Position numbers and translations under genes: made by a program. Positions 37,221-46,400 of a DNA stretch of 64,000 nucleotides are shown in pieces. Location of the stretch: the NCBI RefSeq assembly GCF_024137025.1, contig NZ_JAMYJR010000026.1, positions 186,001 through 250,000 on the forward strand, read 5' to 3'. Within the stretch, counting starts at the first letter, position 1. Each line of letters opens with the position of its first letter. A model generated the notes under the pieces. The model worked only from the letters and a program-made list of their open reading frames with translations, had not been told where the DNA came from and did not search any database. This stretch comes from Paractinoplanes aksuensis. GTDB taxonomy: Bacteria; Actinomycetota; Actinomycetes; Mycobacteriales; Micromonosporaceae.

Positions 37221-38441
37221 CTAAGCAGCCGCCAGCCGGTTGGAGGCGTCGAGAGCCCGGGTAGACCACCGCACAGCATCCATGTACTGAGGAGCCAGAT
37301 CGTAAGTCCCCAGCTCCCCCTTCTCGTACGAATCAACCGCGCACAAAACCTGACCGAGCCGCCCAGCCCCTTCGGTCAGAGCAGCCGCCACAGCCGGCGC
37401 CAACGGGAACTGCTCGGCCATCTCGGCCGACGGAATCCCCAGCACCCGGGCCACCCCGCTGATCACCCCTGACATGAACGCCGCATCCGGCTGCGCCCCG
37501 AACCACTGGGCCACGTTCTCGCACAACCGGGCCCGGGTCAGCACACCCAGCATGTGCTCCTCAGCCGCCCCGCCCACGTCGTCCAGCACCATCAGCATCG
37601 CCCATTGGCGAATGTGCTTGAGCCCCACCATCACCACGGCCTGCCGCACCGAGGAAACTCGGTTGGGATGCCCTGCCGCCACCGAGTTGCTGGCCCGCAG
37701 CACCCGCAACGACAGCGCCGGATCACTAGCGATGATCGACACGATCCTCGGCATGTCCGTCTCGGGCGCGCTCAGCGCCGTGACCAGCTCGAGCCTCCGC
37801 AGCCGGGACGGCGACAGGCTGGCCACCGTCAGCACCTGCGGGTGGCTCAGCGCGTACCCCTGCCGCAACTCCATGCCGTAGCGATCGGCCAGCGCGAGCT
37901 GTTCCTCGGTCTCGAGCCGCTCGGCGACGAGCTGGATGTTCGGGAACTGCCGGATGGCCGCCACGACCTCGTCGAGGTTGCTCACGTCGCCGTCGAGAAG
38001 ATCCAATTTGACGTACGAGGCCAGCCCGAACAGCTGCTCGTGCCCCGACCCCCAGACGAAGTCGTCCAGGGCGATCCGGTAGCCGGCCTCGGCCAGACGC
38101 GTGATCCCGGCGACGACCTCGTCGTCCATCTCGACCGTCTCGAGCACCTCCAGCACCACCTGGGCCGGCCCGAACGGCAACGGCAGCTCCCCGGCGAGGA
38201 ATTCGCGGGTCAGGTTGATGAAGCAGAGCCGGTCGCCGGCGACCTCGCGGATGCCGAACTCGGTGAACGCGTTGATCATCACCGTGCTCGTGGCGTAGGT
38301 GTCCTGCCGCCCCGCCGCCACCGCGTCCATGCTGCCGCGGAAGAGCAGCTCGTAGGCGACCACGTCACCCTGCGCATCGAAGATGGGTTGGCGCCCGACG
38401 TGCACGAGCTTGGTGCCGTCGCCTGCCTCCGATGGTTTCAC
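37221..38441 (-). CDS. degenerate EAL plus HDOD signalling protein
   Basis: A 406-residue protein of the YuxH type. The N-terminal EAL-like domain (VHVGRQPIFDAQGDVVAYELLFRG ... LVAERLETEEQLALADRYGMELRQGYALSHP) lacks the canonical EAL triplet, so c-di-GMP hydrolysis is doubtful. The C-terminal HDOD domain (MPRIVSIIASDPALSLRVLRASNSVAAGHPNRVSSVRQAVVMVGLKHIRQW) is a signalling module without HD metal residues. GTG start at 38441. It probably works by protein contacts in c-di-GMP or stress signalling. Confidence 0.88.
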   Translation of the reverse strand: MKPSEAGDGTKLVHVGRQPIFDAQGDVVAYELLFRGSMDAVAAGRQDTYATSTVMINAFTEFGIREVAGDRLCFINLTREFLAGELPLPFGPAQVVLEVLETVEMDDEVVAGITRLAEAGYRIALDDFVWGSGHEQLFGLASYVKLDLLDGDVSNLDEVVAAIRQFPNIQLVAERLETEEQLALADRYGMELRQGYALSHPQVLTVASLSPSRLRRLELVTALSAPETDMPRIVSIIASDPALSLRVLRASNSVAAGHPNRVSSVRQAVVMVGLKHIRQWAMLMVLDDVGGAAEEHMLGVLTRARLCENVAQWFGAQPDAAFMSGVISGVARVLGIPSAEMAEQFPLAPAVAAALTEGAGRLGQVLCAVDSYEKGELGTYDLAPQYMDAVRWSTRALDASNRLAAA

Positions 38442-38448
38442 GCGCTGC

Positions 38449-39663
38449 CTATCGGCCGGACGGGTGCCGAGTTGATGACTTGGCCGTGGTTGATCCGCCG
38501 GTCAGCCACCACGGGCTCGCGTAGGCCAGGCCGAAATCGTTGCACGCGTGACCTTCCGGGCCGGGTGTCGGATTGTCCAGGGCGGGGTCGGAGACACGCA
38601 GCACGACCCAGTCGCCGTCCGCGATGTCGAGCGGCACGGTCGTCTCGACGAGCTCACCGGCGGTGAAGTGCACCAGGTCGGCCACCTCGGGCGTGGTCGT
38701 CCCCGGTCGTAGCACCTGCAGGCTGAGCGGCCGCCCGGCCCAGTCCGGGCCCGCGTGGAAGTCGACCCGGATCTTCACGTCGCCCTTGGCCAGCGGCAGG
38801 CGCCCACCCATTCGTACGCCATCGGCTGTCGCATCGAGCCGCAACGTGTCGACCCGGCTGGCGAAGAAGCGCCGCGCCCGCAGGGCCGACAGCACTCCGG
38901 CCCGGGTGTTCTGGGTGAGCCAGAGCCCCGTACGCCCCTTGTCCCGGTCGTGCCCCCAGTCCGCGCCGTGCTCGTCGGAGACCCCGGTCAGCCCCGTCCG
39001 CCACCCCGCGTTGAGGCAGGCCGACAGCGGGGAGTGATGCTCCGGCCAGCCGCCGAACAGGTAGTCGTCGCCGTTGTTGATCATTTCGAGCGCGACCATG
39101 TGCCGGGCGACCCGCGGATCGTAGGCGAAGTCGCCGAACTGCTCGCGCTGGCGCCCCGGGTGGTTGAAGCTGCCGACGCCCTGGGTCGTGGCCAGCCAGT
39201 CGTACAGCTCGGTGGTGTCGCCGGCGGTGTCGAGGTCGGCGTAGTCGTCGGTGAACCAGATGTTGATGTGACCCAGGTGCGAGTGTGACCACTCGAACCC
39301 GCGCAGCGCCGTGTACGAGCCGGGCCGGTCGGCGTCGTCGGCCAACCGGCCCAATTGGCGCCACTTGTGACCCGTGAGCCCGGTCAGCGCGTGGTCGGTG
39401 GCGTGGTCGGTCAGCGCGGCCACGTCGTACCCGGCCGACCGCATCGACTCGAAGGCCAGCTCGGGCTCGCCCATGCCGTCCGACAGCAGCGTGTGGTTGT
39501 GCAGGTCGGCGTACGCGAGGGTGGTGCCCCGGCTGATCCTCGAGGCACGCCGGGAGCGGGCGGCCCGGGCCGGGCCGGCGGTCGCGGCCAGCACGGCCAG
39601 ACCGCCGGCGCCGGTCAGCAGGGATCGACGTCGGACACGGGGTTGGTGATGGGACGCGCTCAC
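38449..39663 (-). CDS. Tat-exported PHP-domain protein
   Basis: A 404-residue secreted protein. A twin-arginine signal (RRRSLLTGAGGLAVLAATAGPARA) precedes a PHP metallo-phosphoesterase-like domain with the first metal motif DLHNHTLLSDG and LTDHATDH, then NHPGR, DEHGADWGHD and a C-terminal beta domain. The paralogue next door (39748-40191) is decayed. It may hydrolyse an extracellular phosphate ester; substrate unknown. Confidence 0.82.
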   Translation of the reverse strand: MSASHHQPRVRRRSLLTGAGGLAVLAATAGPARAARSRRASRISRGTTLAYADLHNHTLLSDGMGEPELAFESMRSAGYDVAALTDHATDHALTGLTGHKWRQLGRLADDADRPGSYTALRGFEWSHSHLGHINIWFTDDYADLDTAGDTTELYDWLATTQGVGSFNHPGRQREQFGDFAYDPRVARHMVALEMINNGDDYLFGGWPEHHSPLSACLNAGWRTGLTGVSDEHGADWGHDRDKGRTGLWLTQNTRAGVLSALRARRFFASRVDTLRLDATADGVRMGGRLPLAKGDVKIRVDFHAGPDWAGRPLSLQVLRPGTTTPEVADLVHFTAGELVETTVPLDIADGDWVVLRVSDPALDNPTPGPEGHACNDFGLAYASPWWLTGGSTTAKSSTRHPSGR

Positions 39664-39747
39664 CCGAGGAGCATGTCAAGGCCCCGGACGATGGTCAGGT
39701 GAATCGCGCAAGGGCGGCCGAGGATTGGTCCGTACGTGGTCGGCCGA

Positions 39748-40191
39748 TCAGGCGGTGAGCCACCACGGGCTGGTATAGGCCACGCCCCAGTCGTTGCTGG
39801 GGTGCCCGGCCGGCGTTGAGGCACGCGTTGAGCGGCGAGCTCTGCCCGTCGGACCAGCCGTCGAACAGGTAGTCGTCGCCGCGGTTGAACATCTCGAGGC
39901 CGACCATCTGGTCGCGCAGGCCGGCGTCGTACGCGAAGTCGTTGAATCTCAGCAGTTCGCGGCCGGGATGGTTGAAGCCGCCGATGCCGCCCGAGGACTC
40001 GATGAAGTCGTAGAGCTTGCCCATGCTGGACGAGCTGCCCAGGTCGGTGAAGTTGCCGGCGTACCAGACGTTGACGTGCCCGAGCAGCGGGTGCGACCAC
40101 TGGCTGCCAGCACCAGCAGCCCGCCCGACGCGGCGAGCAAGGATCGACGGCTGAGGTGATCAGGAGCGTGGTGGTGCTCGTGGCCGGTCAT
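39748..40191 (-). pseudogene. decayed paralogue of the Tat-exported PHP protein
   Basis: The Tat signal (SRRSLLAASGGLLVLAAS) is intact, but the next bases jump frame into the equivalent of residue 140 of the neighbour (HPLLGHVNVWYAGNF, then GGIGGFNHPGRELLRFNDFAYD and LNACLNAG). A second deletion then joins it in another frame to the last 15 residues (SNDWGVAYTSPWWLTA, stop 39748-39750). Two deletions removed the metal-binding core, leaving about 445 of some 1200 bases. Confidence 0.85.
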
Positions 40192-40326
40192 GCGCCGAGC
40201 ATCGCAAGAAAGCGACAGCTATGGATGTCTCAGCGATGAACGGCGGTCTGCCAGAGGCTGTCGTCCGCGGCCGACGATCCGTCTTGCGGCTGGTTGCTGC
40301 AAGCGGCGGTCAGCAGCGCGACGAGC

Positions 40327-40349
40327 GTGAAAGAAAACGATCGTTTCAC
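40327..40349 (+). promoter_or_regulatory. LacI-type palindrome upstream of the GH87-like gene
   Basis: GTGAAA (40327-40332) and TTTCAC (40344-40349) flank a perfect 12-bp palindrome AAACGATCGTTT (40335-40346), resembling the operators of carbohydrate LacI regulators. It lies about 120 bases before the enzyme's start codon. Confidence 0.5.
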
Positions 40350-40470
40350 GTAAACACCGAGCAATCTGCCGGAAACTATCGACTGAACCTTGTGGACTGC
40401 GTCACAGCAATCTTATGGTCACAGCCACGCTCCTTCTCCCCGTCCTCTCCGCTCAGAGAAGAGTTCGTCG

Positions 40471-42459
40471 ATGCACCTGGCTTTCCGAAGGCCCGTCGCC
40501 GTGGCCGTCATAGCTCTGAGCGCCGCTGCGGTCGTCCCCGCCGGTGCTGCCCATGCCTCATCCACCACCGCCGTCCCCGCGGTCACCCGGGCCGGCCTCG
40601 ATCCCGCGCTCGTCGCCGGTCGTGGCGCCTCCGTCGCCTTCCTCGAACAGGAGGCCGAGCGGGCCAAGACCAACGGCACGGTCATCGGGCCCGACCGCAC
40701 CGCGTACACCCTGCCCGCCGAGGCGTCCGGGCGGTCCGCCGTACGTCTGACGCCCGGCCAGTACGTCGAGTTCACGCTGCCCAAGGCGGCCAATGCGGTC
40801 ACCGTGCGCTACAGCATCCCCGACTCGACGACCGGCGGCGGGCTGACCGCCCCGCTGACCGTCAAGGCCGGCAGCACGAGCCGCACGATGACGCTGACCT
40901 CGCAGTACTCGTGGCTCTACAACCAGTATCCGTTCACCAACGACCCGAATGCCGACCTGCTGCACCCGGACTGGTGGATCACCGAGTGCGCCTGTGTGCC
41001 CGCCGCGACCACGCCGACGCCGGTGATCACCAAGCCGTTCCGGCCCAGCCACTTCTACGACGAGCAGCGGCTGTTGCTCGGTCGCACGGTCCGGGCCGGC
41101 GAGAAGGTGCGCCTGACCGCGTCCTCGGCCGTGCCGTGGACGGTGATCGACCTGCTCGACTCGGAGCTGGTCGGGCTGCCGCACGTCAACCTGCTCGCCG
41201 CCAACGTGCTGGCCTTCGGGGCCGACCCGACCGGCCGGCGCGACTCCGCCCCCGCGTTCGACAAGGCGATCGCCTTCGCCAAGAAGACCAAGCTCAAGGT
41301 GTACGTGCCACCGGGCACCTTCCAGGTCAACCGCCACATCATCGTCGACAATGTGACGATCGAGGGCGCGGGCAACTGGTACACGGTCATCAAGGGCCGT
41401 CAGGTGGCGCTCTCCACGCCGGCCGCGGACGGGTCGACCCACACCGGGGTCGGTTTCTACGGCAAGTACGCGTCCGAGGGTGGCAGCCGCAACGTGCATC
41501 TGTCCGGGTTCGCCATCGAGGGTGACGTGCGCGAGCGCATCGACATCGACCAGGTCAACGGGGTCGGCGGCGCGATGAGCGACTCGACGATCAAGGGCCT
41601 GCACATCCGCCACACCAAGGTCGGGCTCTGGTTCGACGGGCCCATGTCGAACGTACGGGTGGAAGACAACGTCATCGTCGACCAGATCGCCGATGCTCTG
41701 AACTTCCACACCGGTGTCACCGGCTCGCTCGTGCGCAACAACTTCGTCCGCAACAGCGGCGACGACGGCCTGGCCATGTGGGCCGAGAAGACGACGAACG
41801 CCGGCAACACGTTCGACCGCAACACCGTGCAGACGCCGGTGCTGGCCAACGGTATCGCGATCTACGGCGGCCGGGACAACACGGTCTCGAACAACCTGAT
41901 CGCCGACCCGATCCGCGAGGGCAGCGCCATCCACGCCGGGTCGCGGTTCGGGGCCGAGCCGTTCACCGGCACCCTGCGGATCACCAACAACACCACGGTG
42001 CGCGCGGGCACGTACGAGCTGAACTGGAACATCGGGCTCGGCGCGATCTGGATCTTCGCGCTCGACCGCAGCATCGACGCCGCCATCGAGGTCACCGGCG
42101 ATCACTATCTCGACAACACGTACAACGCGATCATGATGGTCTCGGACTGGCCGGTGAAGGATCTCTACTCGATCCCGAACGTCCACTTCAAGGACGTCAA
42201 GATCGACGGCACCGGTACGAGTGTGCTCAGCGCCCGCGTGGCCGGCGGCGCCACCTTCGAGAACGTCGACGCCCGCGACGTCGGCGCGGTGCCGGTCAAC
42301 AACTGCGGGTCGTTCGGCTTCACCCCGGCCGGCTCCGAGTTCACGGTGACCGATCGCGGCGGCAACGACGGCTGGCTCGCGCCGTGGCTGCTGCCCAACA
42401 CCATCACCTGCGACGACCGCCCGCCGGTGGTCGCGCCGCCCGCCCCCGCTCCCTGGTAG
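40471..42459 (+). CDS. secreted GH87-like alpha-1,3-glucanase/mycodextranase
   Basis: Extracellular enzyme of 662 residues. A signal peptide (FRRPVAVAVIALSAAAVVPAGAAHA) is followed by a jelly-roll domain (about 60-250) and a right-handed parallel beta-helix of the pectate-lyase superfamily (VLAFGADPTGRRDSAPAFDKAIAFAKK ...). The catalytic region carries NSGDDGLAMW (D431, D432) and later AIYGGRDNTVSNNLIADPIREGSAIHAGSRFGAEPF-like sequence, the pattern I associate with GH87 enzymes that attack fungal or dental alpha-1,3-glucans. ATG at 40471 begins the signal peptide. A LacI-type palindrome upstream suggests sugar control. Confidence 0.82.
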   Translation: MHLAFRRPVAVAVIALSAAAVVPAGAAHASSTTAVPAVTRAGLDPALVAGRGASVAFLEQEAERAKTNGTVIGPDRTAYTLPAEASGRSAVRLTPGQYVEFTLPKAANAVTVRYSIPDSTTGGGLTAPLTVKAGSTSRTMTLTSQYSWLYNQYPFTNDPNADLLHPDWWITECACVPAATTPTPVITKPFRPSHFYDEQRLLLGRTVRAGEKVRLTASSAVPWTVIDLLDSELVGLPHVNLLAANVLAFGADPTGRRDSAPAFDKAIAFAKKTKLKVYVPPGTFQVNRHIIVDNVTIEGAGNWYTVIKGRQVALSTPAADGSTHTGVGFYGKYASEGGSRNVHLSGFAIEGDVRERIDIDQVNGVGGAMSDSTIKGLHIRHTKVGLWFDGPMSNVRVEDNVIVDQIADALNFHTGVTGSLVRNNFVRNSGDDGLAMWAEKTTNAGNTFDRNTVQTPVLANGIAIYGGRDNTVSNNLIADPIREGSAIHAGSRFGAEPFTGTLRITNNTTVRAGTYELNWNIGLGAIWIFALDRSIDAAIEVTGDHYLDNTYNAIMMVSDWPVKDLYSIPNVHFKDVKIDGTGTSVLSARVAGGATFENVDARDVGAVPVNNCGSFGFTPAGSEFTVTDRGGNDGWLAPWLLPNTITCDDRPPVVAPPAPAPW

Positions 42460-42464
42460 TGCCG

Positions 42465-42499
42465 GGCCGTCCCGCTCGAACGATTCGGGCGGGGCGGCC
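42465..42499 (+). terminator. terminator of the GH87-like gene
   Basis: An 11-bp stem (GGCCGTCCCGC at 42465-42475 with 42489-42499, one G-U pair) begins 6 bases after the stop and is followed by a T-rich stretch. Confidence 0.7.
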
Positions 42500-42547
42500 T
42501 GCTCTTGGTAGCCTTTTCGATCGGGAGTCGTCGGTCGGAGGGTTACG

Positions 42548-43435
42548 TTGAGTCACACATTGTTGGTCACCGGTGGCGCCGGGTTCGTCGGTTCCGCCCT
42601 GATCAAAACCCTGCTCACGGACTATCCGGCCGCCGCGATCGTCTCGCTCGACAACTACTTCACGGGCGTCCCTGAGAACCACGTCAACGACCCCCGGGTC
42701 ACGTACCTCGACGGCTCGACGGCCGACCTGGCCAAGATCTGGGCCGACCGTGGCCTGCCCAGCCCCGAGATCGTGTTCCACCTGGGTGAGTACTCGCGGA
42801 TCGTCACCTCGTTCGAGGACCACGACCTGACCTGGGACTACAACCTGCTCGGGACCAAAGAGGTGGTCAAGTTCGCCTCGGCCGCCGGGGCCAAGCTGAT
42901 CTACGCCGGGTCCAGCTCGAAGTTCGGCAACGACGGGCAGGACGAGAACCTGAACCCGTACGCGTGGACCAAGGCCAAGAACATCGAGTACATCCGGAAC
43001 TACGCGAGCTGGTACGGCCTCGACTACGCGATCACGTACTTCTACAACGTGTACGGCCCGGGCCAGATCACCAGCGGCAAGTACGCGACCGTGATCGGCA
43101 TCTTCGAGGACAAATACCTCCATGGCGAGCCGCTGCCGGTGGTCTCACCCGGCACTCAGACCCGCGACTTCACCCACATCGACGACATCGTCCGCGGCAT
43201 CGTCCTGGTCGCCCAGAAGGGCAGCGGCGACGGCTACCTGCTCGGCGCCGGTCACGAGTGGCCGATCCTCGAGGTCGCCCAGATGTTCGGCGTGCCCTAC
43301 GAGCTGACCCCCGCGCTGCGCGGCGAGCGCACCCGGGGCCAGGCCGACATCACGAAGGCGGCCGAGCTGGGCTGGCGCCCGGAACGGCGACTGGACGAGT
43401 ACGTGGCCGCCTTCGTGGCCGCCAACCCGCGCTAG
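42548..43435 (+). CDS. NAD-dependent nucleotide-sugar epimerase/dehydratase
   Basis: Extended short-chain dehydrogenase of 295 residues. It has the nucleotide-binding GGAGFVGSALIKTL at the N-terminus, an AGSSSKFGND catalytic Ser region and YAWTK (the YxxxK pair), then NVYGPGQ and DFTHIDDIVRGI typical of UDP-sugar epimerases. The TTG start at 42548 has GGAGGG seven bases upstream. Its stop shares the CTAG at 43432-43435 with the stop of the convergent helicase gene. Substrate is probably an NDP-sugar. Confidence 0.9.
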   Translation: MSHTLLVTGGAGFVGSALIKTLLTDYPAAAIVSLDNYFTGVPENHVNDPRVTYLDGSTADLAKIWADRGLPSPEIVFHLGEYSRIVTSFEDHDLTWDYNLLGTKEVVKFASAAGAKLIYAGSSSKFGNDGQDENLNPYAWTKAKNIEYIRNYASWYGLDYAITYFYNVYGPGQITSGKYATVIGIFEDKYLHGEPLPVVSPGTQTRDFTHIDDIVRGIVLVAQKGSGDGYLLGAGHEWPILEVAQMFGVPYELTPALRGERTRGQADITKAAELGWRPERRLDEYVAAFVAANPR

Positions 43436-46400
43436 CTCACGTAACTGCCGTCGTCGTTCCGCACCACCGCGCCGGTCTTCTGCCCGGTCTCGAGGCCGTA
43501 GCGCAGGAGCCGCTCGATCTTCTCGGTCATCCGGCGATAGCCCAGCAGTTCCAGGGTGGATCGCAGCAGGTCCTCCTCGGTCAGGCCGGGCTTGACCGCC
43601 AGCGCGTTGTGGGCGGCGTTGGCGATCTCCTCGGGCGCGATGTCCTCGAGGCCACGATCACTGCTTTTCTGCGTACGCCGGTAGCCGCGCCACGCCTCGG
43701 CGTCGAGCTCCGGCGGCCAGGCGAAGACGGCGGACTCGTGGCTGCGGAACAACTCGGGATCGGCCTGGGACAACACCGCGGCGCGACGGTCGGGGTTCGA
43801 CTTCGCGAAGCCGAACCGGGCCAGCACCAACCGGGCCAGGCGGTGCTGCTCGACCGGGCCCTCGGCCGCCACCACCTCGCGGATCGCGGTGCGGACCGTC
43901 TCCTGAACAGCGGCGTCGCTGCCGAGAAGGTCGAGGTCGGCGCGGTCGCCCAGCGGGGTCGGCACGTACGGAACGAAAAGGTGTTCCTCGACGACGGCCG
44001 GCACTGGCTCGATGGTCGGCTCTGGCTCGATGGCCGGCTCCGGCGCGGCCTGACGGTCCACGGCGCGGTCGACGGCGGCGGTGATGGAGTCGAGGACCGC
44101 GGCTCGGTCGCGGATCCAGGCCGGCAGCCAGAACCGCACCACCTCGGGCCAGCCCATGATCAGGTGCAGGAGCCGGGGCGCGTCGTCCCGGTCGGCCACG
44201 GTCGGGCGCTTGCCCCACTGCGGCCCGTCGAGCATCACCGCGACCTGCCAGCGCGGCGCTCCCGGCGTACGCACGGCGATGTCGACAGTGAACTCCGACA
44301 GCCCGTGACAGGTGGTGACTTCGAGCCCGCGATCGCTCAGGGCGGTCGCCACCTCGTCCCGGATCCGGTCGCGGTTGTGCCGCCGGGTGATCGACAGGTC
44401 CCCGAGCCGCTCCGTGCCGACCGCCGCCATCTCGCAGTACGCCCGCAGATGCTGCGTACCGATCGAGGTCGTGCGGGCCAGGTCGATGTCGCCCGGATCG
44501 AACGACGCGAACAGCACGACCTGCCGCCGGGCCCGGGTGATGGCGACGTTGAGCCGTCGTTCCCCGCCGGTCTGGCTCAGCGGCCCGAAGTTCAGCGGCA
44601 GCCTCCCGGTGTCGGGATCGGTGGAGAAGGCCAGCGAGAACAGGATCACGTCACGCTCGTCGCCCTGGACGTTCTCCAGGTTCTTCACGAAGATCGGCTC
44701 GCGCCGGCCCGCCGACACCCGCTCGCGCACCAGGGGATCGCTGTGCTGCTCGAGCCGGTCCAGGATCTCGTTGCGCTGCTGGAGGTTGAAGGTGACGACG
44801 CCGATCGAATGTTCGCGGCCGACCGGATCGTGGACCCGGCGGACGATCTCGGCCACGATCGCCTCGGCCTCGATTTTGTTGGTGCGGGTGGCCCCACGGT
44901 CGTACCGGCCATTGACCCGGCGCCAGTGCACACCGGCCGTGTCGGCCGAGCCCGGCGAGGGCATGCTCGACAGCTTGCTCTCGTAGTAGTACCGGTTGGA
45001 GAAGGCGATCAGCGACTCGTCGTGGCTGCGGTAATGCCACGACAGCCAGCGTTGCGGCAGCCCGGACTCCACCGCCTCGCTGAGAATGCTGTCCAGGTCC
45101 TCGGGAACCGGGTCCTCTTCGCCCGGCGGCGTGTCGTCGGTGTTCAGCAGCTGCAGGCCCGAGGTGGGCGGCATCTGGCGGGAGTCACCGACGATGACCG
45201 TGGCCCGGCCCCGGCCCATCGCGCCGATCGCTTCCGGCACGCGGATCTGGGAGGCCTCGTCGAAGATGACGATGTCGAAGCGGGCCGCGCCCGGGGCCAG
45301 GAAGGTCGCCGCGGAGGCGGGACTGACCAGGACGCACGGGGTCAGCGCCAGGATGACGTCGGAGTACTGCGTGAACAGCTCGCGGAACGACTTCCCGCCC
45401 CGTTTCCGGCGCAGCTCGGTGGCCAGATCGGCGACCCGGCCGCGCCGCTCGGTGGGGCGGAAGGGCCGGCGGTCGACCAGCACCGAGGGCAAGTGATCGG
45501 GCAGGGCGGTCCGCAGCCCGGCGGCGACCTTCTGGAACTGGACGATGTCGTTGTCGTGCCGCACCGGGTCGAAGTACTCGAGATCGCCCGCGCGCATCCG
45601 CTCGGCCAGCGCCGTCCGGGCCAGGCCGCGCCGGTACGCCTCCTCGGCCGTCTCCGCGGAGATCTCGCCCTGGAGCAACTGCCTGCGGAACGTGGTCAGA
45701 CCGGCCCGGATCAGGGCGTCGGTGTTGACCAGCAGACCGGCCCACCGTTGCAGGCCCAGCAGCCCGTCGCCGGCCAGCTCGGCGAGCCAGCGTGCCCCGT
45801 CGCGCTGCCAGGAGTCGTACCAGCCCGGTTCGGCCGACCAGGAGGCGAACTCGGCCGGACCGCTGTGCAGGGCGGTTCGCCAGGCGGCCCAGGCCGCGAC
45901 GATGCGGTCGACGAGCGTGGGATCGACGCCGGCGGCCAGCACCTCCCACACTTTCGCGTTCTGGCGGAGTAGGTCGCGGCCGATCACGGCGGCCTGGTGG
46001 GCCTGCGCGAGCTGGTCCTCGGCCTGCGCTCCGACGGCGAGCCAGCCGGGCGGCAGCCGGAGTGCGCCGAGCGCCGCCACCCGCCGGTGGAGGTCGTCGG
46101 CGTGCTCCCGCAGCTGCAGCAGTCGCCCGAGCACGTCCGCCACCTGGTCGGGAGGGACCACCTGACCCTCGTGGACGAACGGGGTGAGTTGATCGGCGAC
46201 CTTCTGCAGGGCCCGGCGTTTGCCGAACATGCGCTTCGCGGCGTCGACGGCGTCGGCCTGCCACGCCGGTAGGTCGGGCGCCGCCAGCACGGCCGGCTGG
46301 AACAGGGCGAGCTCGGGGCCGTGGTCCCGGCGGACGCGGGCCAGGTCGGCCCGCAGACCGGTGACGGCTTCGTCCCACCCGGGTTCCATCGCGCGCCGGG

